DNA of 64,000 bases from Bacteroidota bacterium. Lineage in GTDB: Bacteria; Bacteroidota; Bacteroidia; Bacteroidales; JAAUTT01. Location of the stretch: assembly GCA_030706405.1 (NCBI GenBank), contig JAUZOO010000001.1, positions 143,762-207,761 of the forward strand. The letters are read 5' to 3'. Each line of letters begins with the position of its first letter. Position 1 is the first letter of the stretch. The notes below the pieces were generated by a model. The model ran no database searches and was not told where the DNA came from. It worked only from the letters and a program-made list of their open reading frames with translations. This document shows positions 27,382 through 35,698 of this stretch, in pieces. Both the position numbers and the translations under genes were made by a program.

Positions 27382-28668
27382 CTATAAACTCCAATATGTA
27401 AGTTGTTTAATCTTATTTCGATAGACTCCTTTTATGTCCACAAAGATGCAGTTTTTCCGGCTATGTTTAAGGAAGCGATCTTCGGATAAATCAAGGTATT
27501 CTTTATGATTAACCGCCAGAATAATAGCATCATACTCGCCGGAAATATCGGCAAGGCCAAAACCATATTCATGCTTAAGGTCTTTCGAATCGGCATGAGG
27601 GTCAACAACATCAACTTCTACTCCAAACGATTGAAGCTCATAAACTATATCAGCAACTTTAGAGTTACGGATATCGCTCACGTTTTCCTTAAAAGTTGCT
27701 CCCATAACCAAAACCCGCGAATGATTAATGGTTTTGTCTGCGGCGATCATCTTCTTAACCGTTTGTTGAGCAACATAAGCTGCTATGGAATCGTTTATGG
27801 AACGTCCGGCATTGATAATCTGAGCATGGATACCAAGTTCTTTGGCCTTATAATAAAGATAATACGGATCTACACCAATGCAGTGACCACCAACCAATCC
27901 CGGAAAAAATTTAAGAAAGTTCCACTTAGTACCCGCAGCTTCAAGTACTTCGTAAGTATTTATTCCTAATTTATTAAAAATAAGCGACAACTCATTCATA
28001 AAGGCAATATTGATGTCGCGCTGAGTATTTTCGATAATTTTAGCAGCTTCGGCAACTTTAATGGAACTCGCTTTGTGCACCCCGGCCTTAACCACAATCT
28101 CGTAAGTTTTGGCAATAACTTCGAGCGATTCGGCATCGCAGCCCGAAACCACTTTAATAATTTTTGTAAGCGTATGATCCTTATCTCCAGGGTTGATGCG
28201 TTCAGGCGAAAAACCTACTTTAAAGTCGTCGATAAATTTAAGTCCTGATAGCTTTTCGAGAAGCGGAACACAATCTTCTTCGGTACAAGCTGGATAAACG
28301 GTTGATTCATAAACAACATAATCACCCTTTTTTAAAACTTTCCCAACGGTTTCGGTAGCACTTAGCAACGGTTTCAAATCCGGAAGGTTATGATTGTCAA
28401 TAGGTGTTGGAACAGCAACGATAAAAAATCGAGCTTCTTTTAAATCATTAATTTCCGAAGTAAAATGAATATCGCAGCCATCAAATGCTTCTGAGGGAAG
28501 TTCTTCGCTCGGATCAATACGGTTACGCATCCTTTCCACCCGCTCAGGTTTAATATCGAAACCGATAACCGAAATTTTACGGGCAAATTCCAAGGCAATA
28601 GGAAGTCCTACATAACCCAGCCCGATAACAGCAAGCTTTTCCTTCTTTGAGATAAGTTCCTGATACAT
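27382..28668 (-). CDS. wbpA: UDP-N-acetylglucosamine 6-dehydrogenase, TviB/WbpO type
   Basis: Oxidises UDP-N-acetylhexosamine to the uronic acid with two NAD+. 428 residues: N-terminal Rossmann domain (KLAVIGLGYVGLPIALEF, 11-28), YESTVYP at 120-126, FSPERINPGD at 153-162, catalytic C263 in GLVGGHCIGVDPYYL, and a C-terminal UDP-binding domain. The sequence is of the TviB/VipA/WbpO subgroup rather than Pseudomonas WbpA, but its place beside wbpB, wbpD and wbpE homologues makes UDP-GlcNAc the likely substrate. UDP-GalNAc remains possible. It is 84 bases downstream of wbpB, with an intervening hairpin. Confidence 0.88.
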   Translation of the reverse strand: MYQELISKKEKLAVIGLGYVGLPIALEFARKISVIGFDIKPERVERMRNRIDPSEELPSEAFDGCDIHFTSEINDLKEARFFIVAVPTPIDNHNLPDLKPLLSATETVGKVLKKGDYVVYESTVYPACTEEDCVPLLEKLSGLKFIDDFKVGFSPERINPGDKDHTLTKIIKVVSGCDAESLEVIAKTYEIVVKAGVHKASSIKVAEAAKIIENTQRDINIAFMNELSLIFNKLGINTYEVLEAAGTKWNFLKFFPGLVGGHCIGVDPYYLYYKAKELGIHAQIINAGRSINDSIAAYVAQQTVKKMIAADKTINHSRVLVMGATFKENVSDIRNSKVADIVYELQSFGVEVDVVDPHADSKDLKHEYGFGLADISGEYDAIILAVNHKEYLDLSEDRFLKHSRKNCIFVDIKGVYRNKIKQLTYWSL

Positions 28669-28699
28669 AGCCTTAAATTTTAGGGATTGAACCTTATAA

Positions 28700-28745
28700 A
28701 TTATTTAGCCGTTCATCCATTTTAGAGGGTAAACGGCTAAATAAT
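28700..28745. repeat. 14-bp inverted repeat within the sugar operon
   Basis: attatttagccgtt (28700-28713) and aacggctaaataat (28732-28745) are perfect complements around an 18-base loop, between wbpB and the dehydrogenase gene. It has no T run and probably does not terminate; it could protect or process the mRNA. Confidence 0.75.
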
Positions 28746-28752
28746 AAAGATA

Positions 28753-29706
28753 CTAAATAATATTACAAAACGGGTGATAATCGCCTTTTAAACCAACCGG
28801 GTTGGCATTACGGATAGCAAATACGGTTTCGATCGCCGATTTTGCTTCCATCAGGCCAAAACCTTTACCGGCAAGGATATGTTCGTACGTTTTGGTATGC
28901 AGTTCGGTAAACCCTTCGCTGAATTCAAAGCTTTCGCCATCTACGGTAATGGTACGGTAAGTCCGTTTGCCGGTAGCCTTAACATCATCAGGGATATCGT
29001 TATAATCAATGCCTAAGAACCAACGTACGCGGGCATTTTTCAAACGCAAAAACCCCGAAGCTTTATCGGCTCTGGAGACGTGAACGATGCTTTCCTGAAC
29101 AGGACCAAAAACCCATGCCAGCATATCAAAAAAGTGAACTCCGATGTTGGTTGCAACCCCGCCTGATTTCGAGATATCGCCTTTCCACGAAGTATGATAC
29201 CAGTTACCGCGGCTGGTGATATAGGTAAGATCAATGTCGTAAACCTTATCTTTGGGGCCAGCAGCAATTTTTTCTTTTAAATCAATAATAGATTGATGCA
29301 GACGCAGCTGAAGAATATTGTAAACTTTTTTGCCAGTTTCCTTTTCCATTTCAGCTAAAGCATCAATATTCCAAGGGTTTAACACCAACGGTTTTTCGCA
29401 AATGGCATCGGCCTGGTTACGAAGGGCAAAACGAATATGCGAATCGTGCAGGTAGTTAGGCGAACAAATACTTACATAATCAACCTTGTTCGGAGTCCGT
29501 TTCAATTTATCAACGTGACGGTCAAAACGTTCAAATTCAACAAAAAAATCGGCATTAGGAAAAAAGCTGTCCATAATGCCCACGCTGTCGAACTTATCCA
29601 AGGCAGCAACGAGATTGTTTTTGGTGTCCTTGATCGCTTTCAGGTGACGCGGAGCGATATAACCTCCGGCGCCAATCAATGCAAAATTGTATGGTCTGTT
29701 ATCCAT
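28753..29706 (-). CDS. wbpB: UDP-GlcNAcA 3-dehydrogenase, Gfo/Idh/MocA family
   Basis: 317-residue oxidoreductase predicted to oxidise C3 of UDP-GlcNAc uronate to the 3-keto sugar, coupled to the following transamination. An N-terminal Rossmann motif (ALIGAGGYIAPRHL), the ICEKPL motif typical of Gfo/Idh/MocA enzymes and a LRLHQS segment are seen. The ATG at 29706 is chosen because the protein homology begins there (MDNRPYNFALIGAGG); 21 further codons upstream overlap wbpD. The spacing to the wbpD stop is 2 bases. In Pseudomonas, WbpB recycles its NADH with 2-oxoglutarate; the same is assumed here. Confidence 0.88.
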   Translation of the reverse strand: MDNRPYNFALIGAGGYIAPRHLKAIKDTKNNLVAALDKFDSVGIMDSFFPNADFFVEFERFDRHVDKLKRTPNKVDYVSICSPNYLHDSHIRFALRNQADAICEKPLVLNPWNIDALAEMEKETGKKVYNILQLRLHQSIIDLKEKIAAGPKDKVYDIDLTYITSRGNWYHTSWKGDISKSGGVATNIGVHFFDMLAWVFGPVQESIVHVSRADKASGFLRLKNARVRWFLGIDYNDIPDDVKATGKRTYRTITVDGESFEFSEGFTELHTKTYEHILAGKGFGLMEAKSAIETVFAIRNANPVGLKGDYHPFCNII

Positions 29707-29708
29707 TA

Positions 29709-30287
29709 TTATAAAAGTTTTCTTACGTTTCCTTCTTCCAAAATATATTTTTCGCGACTTTCGGGACAAACAGCGATTCCATCGGAATCAAAATGCAGTT
29801 TATGTCCATATTCGCTCATCCATCCGGTTTGCCGCGAAGGGTTGCCCACAACCAGGGCATAAGGCTTCACATCTTTAGTAACCACAGCACCGGCACCGAT
29901 AAAAGCGTATCGTCCAATAGTATGTCCGCAAACTATGGTGGCGTTTGCCCCGATAGTTGCGCCTTTCTCCACCAAAGTACTCTTATATTCGCTCTTGCGG
30001 CTTATAGCGCTTCGCGGGTTAATTACGTTGGTAAAAACCATCGAAGGCCCGAGAAAAACATCATCTTCGCAAATAACTCCGGTATAGATAGATACATTAT
30101 TCTGTACCCTGACGTTGTTTCCCAGCACCACATCGGGTGAGACAACAACATTCTGTCCGAGATTACAATTTTCGCCCAGGGTACAGTTTGACATAACATG
30201 AGAGAAATGCCATATTTTAGTTCCTTTTCCAATCTGGCAGCCTTCGTCGATTATTGCCGAGGGATGTACAAAATATTCGTTATCCAT
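29709..30287 (-). CDS. wbpD: UDP-2-acetamido-3-amino-2,3-dideoxy-glucuronate N-acetyltransferase
   Basis: 192-residue left-handed beta-helix acetyltransferase. Hexapeptide repeats run from about residue 12 to 150 ([55 protein letters not shown]). It should acetylate the 3-amino group using acetyl-CoA. The ATG start overlaps the TGA stop of the aminotransferase gene as TGATG, a sign of translational coupling; a GTG one codon earlier is possible. Its order right after the aminotransferase matches the biochemical order. Confidence 0.9.
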   Translation of the reverse strand: MDNEYFVHPSAIIDEGCQIGKGTKIWHFSHVMSNCTLGENCNLGQNVVVSPDVVLGNNVRVQNNVSIYTGVICEDDVFLGPSMVFTNVINPRSAISRKSEYKSTLVEKGATIGANATIVCGHTIGRYAFIGAGAVVTKDVKPYALVVGNPSRQTGWMSEYGHKLHFDSDGIAVCPESREKYILEEGNVRKLL

Positions 30288-31411
30288 CACGATAAAAATT
30301 CTAAAACCGATTTGGTGATGTATTCCAGTTGTTCGGTGTCAAGTTCAGTATGCATCGGCAACGAAATCACCGACTTGCACAATTGCTCGGTAACCGGGAA
30401 ATCGCCTTCCTTGTAGCCCAGATCTTTATACGCATTTTGCAAATGCAGCGGAACCGGGTAATAAATCATAGCCGGAATTCCTTTGTGTTGAAGATGAGTT
30501 CGGAGTGCTTCGCGATCAATACCTCTCAAAACCAAAGTATATTGATGAAAAATATGCGTTGATTGTGAGTTACGCGACGGAACGCAAAGCTTATCGCTTG
30601 AGGAAAAAGCCGTGTCGTAAAACGCAGCGGCCTCCTGGCGAGATTTGTTATATTCATCAAGGTACTGAAGCTTAACATTCAGAACAGCAGCCTGAATGGT
30701 ATCCAAACGCGAGTTTACGCCAACATGGTCGTGATAATAGCGAACTTTCATTCCGTGATTGGCAATGGAACGGCACATTTTAGCAAGCTCATCGTTGTTG
30801 GTCATAATGGCTCCGCCGTCGCCATAACAACCCAAATTTTTCGAGGGGAAAAACGATGTGCACCCAAGGTCGCCAATAGTTCCGGCATGGGCGGGTTTAC
30901 CATTATACGTATAAGTAGCCCCCATAGCCTGTGCACAGTCTTCGACCACCGCAATGCTGTGTTTACGCGCAATGGTCATGATTGCATCCATATCGGCACA
31001 TTGGCCAAAAAGATGTACGGGAATAATGGCCTTGGTTTTCGGAGTGACGGCCTTTTTAAGACTTTCCACCGAGATATTGAACGTATGTGGATCAACATCG
31101 GCAATTACCGGTTTTAGGCCAAGAAGGGCGATAACTTCGAGGGTGGCAATAAACGTAAAATCGGAAGTTATTACTTCGTCACCAGCTTTAAGACCGAGAG
31201 ACATCAATGCAATTTGCAATGCGTCGGTACCGTTACCGCAAGGAATTACGTGTTTAACCCCAAGGTAATTTTCCAGATTTTGCTGAAAATTTTTAACCTG
31301 AGAACCATTGATAAATTCTGTATTTTCAATTACTTCGGCAATAGACGAATCGACCGCTGTCTTAATCTTTTGGTATTGACTCTTCAAGTCAACCATGCGT
31401 ATTTCTTTCAT
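30287..31411 (-). CDS. wbpE: PLP-dependent 3-aminotransferase for UDP-sugar uronate
   Basis: DegT/DnrJ/EryC1/StrS-family aminotransferase, 374 residues from the ATG at 31411. The PLP lysine is K191 in [15 protein letters not shown]158 in VVEDCAQ contacts the pyridine nitrogen, and the substrate loop [10 protein letters not shown] is present. The upstream extension (20 hydrophobic residues) lies outside the family fold and is left out. It is the first gene of the minus-strand operon wbpE-wbpD-wbpB-wbpA-galE-rfbB. With these partners the product is UDP-2,3-diacetamido-2,3-dideoxy-glucuronate; the WbpI epimerase is not in the window. Confidence 0.9.
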   Translation of the reverse strand: MKEIRMVDLKSQYQKIKTAVDSSIAEVIENTEFINGSQVKNFQQNLENYLGVKHVIPCGNGTDALQIALMSLGLKAGDEVITSDFTFIATLEVIALLGLKPVIADVDPHTFNISVESLKKAVTPKTKAIIPVHLFGQCADMDAIMTIARKHSIAVVEDCAQAMGATYTYNGKPAHAGTIGDLGCTSFFPSKNLGCYGDGGAIMTNNDELAKMCRSIANHGMKVRYYHDHVGVNSRLDTIQAAVLNVKLQYLDEYNKSRQEAAAFYDTAFSSSDKLCVPSRNSQSTHIFHQYTLVLRGIDREALRTHLQHKGIPAMIYYPVPLHLQNAYKDLGYKEGDFPVTEQLCKSVISLPMHTELDTEQLEYITKSVLEFLS

Positions 31412-31528
31412 CGCAAGGAACATTTCAAATAAGCTGACGAAGATAATAAAAGGCAGGAAAAGTTGAACCATTTCAACCGTTAATATTCATCTGATGAATT
31501 AGTTCTTCATTGAATATTAATTTTTTAA

Positions 31529-31536
31529 TACATTTG
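31529..31536 (+). promoter_or_regulatory. Putative -7 box for HU-SPOR gene
   Basis: TACATTTG matches TAnnTTTG exactly, 17 bases before the GTG start. A TTG lies 16 bases upstream of it (31510-31512). The short distance implies a very short leader. Confidence 0.5.
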
Positions 31537-31552
31537 CGTAAAACTCTTTGCC

Positions 31553-32662
31553 GTGGAATTAGCCATTTGCATCAAAAATCTGCTTTATAATCACGATATT
31601 GTAATCATCCCCGGATTGGGCGGTTTGGTAACTCAATACCGACCTGCAGAAATAAAGCTGTCGGATAATATCATTACGCCCCCAACTAAACACCTGACTT
31701 TTGATTCAAAATTGTTGGTTTCCGACGGATTACTTTCGGGCTATATCGCAACTATCAAAAAAATCGGATTAAAAGAGGCTGAGGCTGTTATTGCCGAAGA
31801 TGTCCTGCTCATAAATAAACAACTTAAAGAACAAGGAATTTATCAATTAGAAGGAATTGGCATTCTCATTAAGAAAGAAGAAGACATTCTGTTCTCGCAG
31901 GACAATAATATCAATTACTTATCTGATACGTACGGACTTCCGTCGATAAATATTAAACAACATAAAGAAGAGGCCCCTGCCATTAAATTCGAGTTTAAAG
32001 AAGAACCTGCCATTCATCACAGAAAAAGCCGCAAAGGACTCTGGATAACAACTTCCATAGTTTTATTACTTGCCGGAGGAGGAGCGGGGGTTTACTTTTT
32101 ATGCCCCAATATTGTTAACAATATTTTATACAAGCCCAAGCAACCTGTTGTTGCAGAACCTCAACCGGTTAAACAGCAAGAACAACAGGTGAAAACTACC
32201 TCAAAAGACACTGCAAAATCAGGTGATTTGGAAGAATATTTTGACAATGCCACCGACAAAAAAAAGGCTTTAGCCATTAAATCCGATACTTCGTCCAAAT
32301 CTAAAGACAATTCCAAACCTAAACCTCAAAATAATAAACCAGCCACGCAGCCAAAGGTACAAACTCAACCTGCAAAAATTCAGCCATTACCAGCTGAATC
32401 TAAAGTACAACAAAGTTCAGGTAGCGGAGGTTCTTATTACATCATTGCCGGAAGTTTCAAAACCGCAAAAAAAGCCGGAATATTGGTAAAAGAACTGGAA
32501 GCTGAAGGTTTCAAGGCAGAAGTTGTACAGTTTGGAGAGGAAACTTACCGGGTATCGCTCGGCCAATTTAAAGACAAGGCTAAAGCAAATGCCGAAACGG
32601 AAAAAATAAAAGCAAAAGGAAAAGAGGTTTGGCTTGTTCCAAATAAGCATAAAAAAACCTGA
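31553..32662 (+). CDS. CCDC81-like HU domain and SPOR domain membrane protein
   Basis: 369-residue single-pass protein. The N-terminal 130 residues match the prokaryotic CCDC81-like HU modules (NHDIVIIPGLGGLVTQYRPAEI, then GLKEAEAVIAEDVLLINKQL and GIGIL), which are HU/IHF-fold domains. A membrane segment spans about 163-183, followed by a low-complexity Lys/Pro/Gln linker (195-290) and a C-terminal SPOR domain (about 294-369) that binds denuded peptidoglycan. It would thus connect a cytoplasmic HU-like domain with the septal wall. The GTG start at 31553 is needed because the HU fold begins there and no ATG is close. It is transcribed away from the sugar operon and ends at a strong terminator. 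Confidence 0.85.
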   Translation: MELAICIKNLLYNHDIVIIPGLGGLVTQYRPAEIKLSDNIITPPTKHLTFDSKLLVSDGLLSGYIATIKKIGLKEAEAVIAEDVLLINKQLKEQGIYQLEGIGILIKKEEDILFSQDNNINYLSDTYGLPSINIKQHKEEAPAIKFEFKEEPAIHHRKSRKGLWITTSIVLLLAGGGAGVYFLCPNIVNNILYKPKQPVVAEPQPVKQQEQQVKTTSKDTAKSGDLEEYFDNATDKKKALAIKSDTSSKSKDNSKPKPQNNKPATQPKVQTQPAKIQPLPAESKVQQSSGSGGSYYIIAGSFKTAKKAGILVKELEAEGFKAEVVQFGEETYRVSLGQFKDKAKANAETEKIKAKGKEVWLVPNKHKKT

Positions 32663-32686
32663 AAGATTCGTCTTTCAGGTTTTTTA
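32652..32686. terminator. Bidirectional terminator after HU-SPOR gene
   Basis: aaaaaacctgaaaga and tctttcaggtttttt form a perfect stem with a 4-base loop and A/T flanks. It serves the HU-SPOR gene and the converging periplasmic protein gene. Confidence 0.92.
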
Positions 32687-32691
32687 TAGAA

Positions 32692-33084
32692 TTAATTATT
32701 CTGAGGACGGTTTCCACCGCCAAAACGACCACGATTTTCCTGAAGAAATTTTTCATATTTAGTCTGCTGCTCAGCAGTAAGAATCTTTTTCACCTCTTCA
32801 GCCTTACTTTTTTGGATACTTGTCATTTTTGCCATGATGCTGTCGCGTGGCATATCTTTAAATTTTTCGCGCAAAGCGCTTTGTTCTTTGGCATACTTAA
32901 GCGCTATTTTTTCGTAATCAGTGGTTTGGGCATCCGTTAGCGTAAGTTGTTCTTTTACACGGGTAGTTTCCATTTTAGCTCTTTCTTCCGGAGTCATGCG
33001 CTGTTGCGGAGGTTGCTGAGCTTTTAAAAAAGTTAATGGACAAAGCAGAACTGCAATGAATAAAAATCTTAAAACTGTTCTCAT
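32692..33084 (-). CDS. Small exported protein with Spy/CpxP-like helices
   Basis: 130 residues with a signal peptide (RTVLRFLFIAVLLCPLTFLKAQ, 2-23), then helical, charged and rich in Gln/Lys: MTPEERAKMETTRVKEQLTLTDAQ and ILTAEQQTKYEKFL. LTxxQ-type motifs (LTLTDAQ, LTAEQQ) are those of the Spy/CpxP chaperone group. It has a Gly/Asn-rich tail. It lies 35 bases downstream of a similar protein gene and probably belongs to the envelope-stress set controlled by the ECF sigma factor further upstream. Confidence 0.8.
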   Translation of the reverse strand: MRTVLRFLFIAVLLCPLTFLKAQQPPQQRMTPEERAKMETTRVKEQLTLTDAQTTDYEKIALKYAKEQSALREKFKDMPRDSIMAKMTSIQKSKAEEVKKILTAEQQTKYEKFLQENRGRFGGGNRPQNN

Positions 33085-33119
33085 AATAATTGTAAATTAA
33101 GTGATTAATTGAATTTTGA

Positions 33120-33668
33120 TTATTGCTGATTATTGAATTGCATGTGAGTTTCCGGTCTGTTTTGCCCTCTAAAACCTTGTGCTGCTGGCCCAAAGGCTTT
33201 ACGTCCCTTTTGCATTCCAAATTTTCCTTTGTGTGCATCAAAAACGATTTTTTGCTCGTCTGTAAGTAGGGCACGAACTTGTTGCTTGGCAGCAGCTTCG
33301 GCCTTCATAACCTTGTTTAGCACTTTAGTAATGTCGTCAATATTGGCATTAATTGCATTTAAGTCGGGCTTATCGGCAGTAGTGAGCGTCCGTTGTTTAG
33401 CCTTTAATTCTCCCAGTTGATTTTTTAATCCTTTTACTTCTTTGAAAGTTGCCATGTGAATGGCCTTAATTTTTGTCTTCTGCTCATCGGTAAGACCGGG
33501 CATTCCTTGTTGGCCAGGTGCTCCCCGATGCATCATGCCCATACCAGACCTTGCCTGATGATGCATTACATTTTTATTACTGTCGGCTGGAGCCTGAGCA
33601 TTTAAACTCATGCTTCCTAAAAGCAATAAACCCATTGCAGTTGCTACAAATAAATGTTTTGTTCTCAT
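33120..33668 (-). CDS. Spy/CpxP-like periplasmic protein
   Basis: 182 residues with a signal peptide ending near residue 25 (MSLNAQA) and a Met/His/Gly-rich stretch (VMHHQARSGMGMMHRGAPGQQGMPG, split here by its parts VMHHQARSGMG and MMHRGAPGQQG). Two LTDEQK motifs follow, one near 60 and one near 135. The Met/His-rich segment could bind metal. The family (Spy, CpxP, ZraP) covers periplasmic chaperones and metal sensors. It is the first of two such genes in tandem; no clear TAnnTTTG box is found upstream, consistent with, but not proof of, ECF-sigma control. Confidence 0.82.
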   Translation of the reverse strand: MRTKHLFVATAMGLLLLGSMSLNAQAPADSNKNVMHHQARSGMGMMHRGAPGQQGMPGLTDEQKTKIKAIHMATFKEVKGLKNQLGELKAKQRTLTTADKPDLNAINANIDDITKVLNKVMKAEAAAKQQVRALLTDEQKIVFDAHKGKFGMQKGRKAFGPAAQGFRGQNRPETHMQFNNQQ

Positions 33669-33889
33669 AGTCGTAAGAATTTAATTAAGAGTTATTCTTG
33701 ATCATAAGACAATGCTTTTGGATAAAACTTGCGCCCGACATTAATTTTTTTCAACTTTTAATACTGATAATTGTTCTAATTCATGAAAATCACTGATTTT
33801 ATTACAAATGCCGACATACTAAAATATTTTGTATACGTAATTTTTCTACTAAAGAACCATCTGTAAAAATACATTTAACATTTTGAGAT

Positions 33890-34576
33890 ATGTTAATCCG
33901 TGTAAGATACATAAAACCATTGTTTATGATTTATGCACTTTCCTTTATCGTGCTTCTTACCGGGCAATGTACCTCAATAAATTCAAAGCCAATCAACATG
34001 GGAGAAGATACAAACAGGAGAATGAGTGGGATAGATACAGCAACATTAGGAACAGGTTGCTTTTGGTGCTCGGAAGCTATCTTTCAGCAGTTGAAGGGGG
34101 TAATCAAGGTAATTCCCGGATATTCGGGCGGACAGGTTAAAAATCCTTCGTATCAGCAGGTGTGCCTGGGTACAACCGGACATGCCGAAGTGTGCCAAAT
34201 AATATATGACACTGAAATTATTTCATTTGATGAATTATTGGAAGTTTTCTGGCTAATACACGATCCAACTTCGCTAAACAGACAGGGAAATGATGTTGGA
34301 ACCCAATACCGGTCGGTCGTATTTTATCATAACGCTGCTCAAAAAGAAGCAGCTCTGGAATATAAAGAAATGTTGAAAGCGTCACAGGCTTACCCTAAGC
34401 CTGTCGTTACCGAAATTTCCCCTTACCAGGGATTTTACAAGGCCGAAGATTATCATCTTAACTATTACCAATTAAACCGCACGGCCCCATATTGTGTATA
34501 TGTAATTGCGCCTAAAATCGAAAAATTCAAAAAAGTATTTAAAGATAAGTTAAAAATACCGTTAAATGCTCACTGA
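33890..34576 (+). CDS. msrA: Exported peptide-methionine (S)-S-oxide reductase MsrA
   Basis: 228 residues. The MsrA domain starts near residue 50 with the active site GCFWCSE (C57 nucleophile) and contains GYSGGQVKNPSYQQV, TTGHAEV and the C-terminal PYCVYVIAPKI. About 30 N-terminal residues form a hydrophobic export signal ending VLLTGQC; the cysteine could be a lipidation site, though Gln before it is unusual. Repair of oxidised methionines in envelope proteins is the likely job. It sits inside the minus-strand envelope-stress cluster and its stop overlaps that of the converging gene by 7 bases (shared tcactga). Confidence 0.92.
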   Translation: MLIRVRYIKPLFMIYALSFIVLLTGQCTSINSKPINMGEDTNRRMSGIDTATLGTGCFWCSEAIFQQLKGVIKVIPGYSGGQVKNPSYQQVCLGTTGHAEVCQIIYDTEIISFDELLEVFWLIHDPTSLNRQGNDVGTQYRSVVFYHNAAQKEAALEYKEMLKASQAYPKPVVTEISPYQGFYKAEDYHLNYYQLNRTAPYCVYVIAPKIEKFKKVFKDKLKIPLNAH

Positions 34577-35121
34577 GGAGGATGCTGACCACGAAACTGT
34601 TCCGGACGTTCAGCTCTGCTTGAATCTCTGCGCGGGCCACGACGACCAGGGCCTTCCGGCCGGATTATATCCTTGTTTAATTTATTCAGTTTCTGAACTT
34701 GCTCAGGGGTACAGATACTTCTTAACCTCATCAAATTCTGAATTGTACCTCGTTTAAGCCGGGCATGCAGATCGCCCATTTCATCGGCAAGTTTATACAG
34801 AACTACCGTATCGGGATTAGGCTTTGAAAGTTCTTCGATCATGGCAATACGCTTCTTTTCGATCGAATCAAAAATAGCATGCGCGGATTTAAAAAATTCC
34901 ATTCTGAATTCGGAAGCCTTTTTATCCTGTTCGGGCGTTAATCCAAGTTCCTTACGAAAAAACTGTTCCATTTGCGGACGTCGTCTTACATCATCATTTT
35001 TAACCTGATGCTGGTTATTATTGAGCGTAAAATATAGCATAGAACCTACCGTGGCCAGTATTATAACCGACAATACGATGATAATCCAAATAGCATAGCG
35101 GAGTTTTAGAAAATAGTTCAT
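34570..35121 (-). CDS. Membrane-anchored Spy/CnrX-like periplasmic sensor protein
   Basis: 183 residues: a single N-terminal membrane segment (about 10-32, AIWIIIVLSVIILATVGSML), then a periplasmic helical domain with LGLTPEQDKKASEFRMEFF and CTPEQVQKLNKL motifs, and an Arg/Pro-rich tail (GPGRRGPRRDSS). It resembles the heavy-metal sensor/resistance family (CnrX, ZraP, Spy). Its start is 9 bases after the anti-sigma gene, so the two are likely coupled. In CnrX-type systems such a protein controls the anti-sigma factor; the same is inferred here. Confidence 0.8.
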   Translation of the reverse strand: MNYFLKLRYAIWIIIVLSVIILATVGSMLYFTLNNNQHQVKNDDVRRRPQMEQFFRKELGLTPEQDKKASEFRMEFFKSAHAIFDSIEKKRIAMIEELSKPNPDTVVLYKLADEMGDLHARLKRGTIQNLMRLRSICTPEQVQKLNKLNKDIIRPEGPGRRGPRRDSSRAERPEQFRGQHPPQ

Positions 35122-35130
35122 AGCACAATG

Positions 35131-35586
35131 TTATTCGTTGGTATAAAAGGTGTTAAGGCTTTCCTCGCTCGTGCCGGTAAGATAAAACTCGGAGGCGTAG
35201 GTATTTACAAGTTCTGTGCGGTTGACTTTATTTTGGGCAATGGTTTTTACCGATAGATTTTTTCCTAAAAAGATTCCCAAACTTATTCCGCATACAATAA
35301 GCACCCCGGAAATTACCGGTTGCAAACGCCAGCTTAGCTTGGGTTCGACAACTGTTTCGGGCGACATCTTGTTTTTCAGTTTCTGTTCCAGCCTAGTGTA
35401 AAAAAACGGGTTCACTTCTATTTCAGAAACCTTCCCATAGCTGTTATACGTGGCAGATATATTTTTATAAAGCAGGGCGCATGACTGACACGAACCGATA
35501 TGCTTTTCGATATCGGCAGAGAGTACCTCAGGAATCGAATGATCGATATACCCGATTATGTTTTTCTGTACCTGATTGCAGTTCAT
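35131..35586 (-). CDS. Anti-sigma factor, zf-HC2 type
   Basis: 151 residues. The N-terminal zinc-binding anti-sigma domain shows H29-x3-C33-x2-C36 (HIGSCQSC) with C3 upstream. One membrane segment spans about 89-109 (QPVISGVLIVCGISLGIFLG), followed by a short periplasmic tail. It should hold the ECF sigma factor encoded directly upstream at the membrane. It lies between the sigma gene (112-base gap) and the Spy/CnrX-like gene (9-base gap). Confidence 0.88.
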   Translation of the reverse strand: MNCNQVQKNIIGYIDHSIPEVLSADIEKHIGSCQSCALLYKNISATYNSYGKVSEIEVNPFFYTRLEQKLKNKMSPETVVEPKLSWRLQPVISGVLIVCGISLGIFLGKNLSVKTIAQNKVNRTELVNTYASEFYLTGTSEESLNTFYTNE

Positions 35587-35698
35587 ACTTTTTGTTTTTT
35601 ATTCTCTGTTGTGTAATCCTGTTTTAAAAGATTACGAATATGTTGCTTTTTTATTATTGCTATGACACTTCTTTTATCAAAAACTTGCGCTATAAGTT

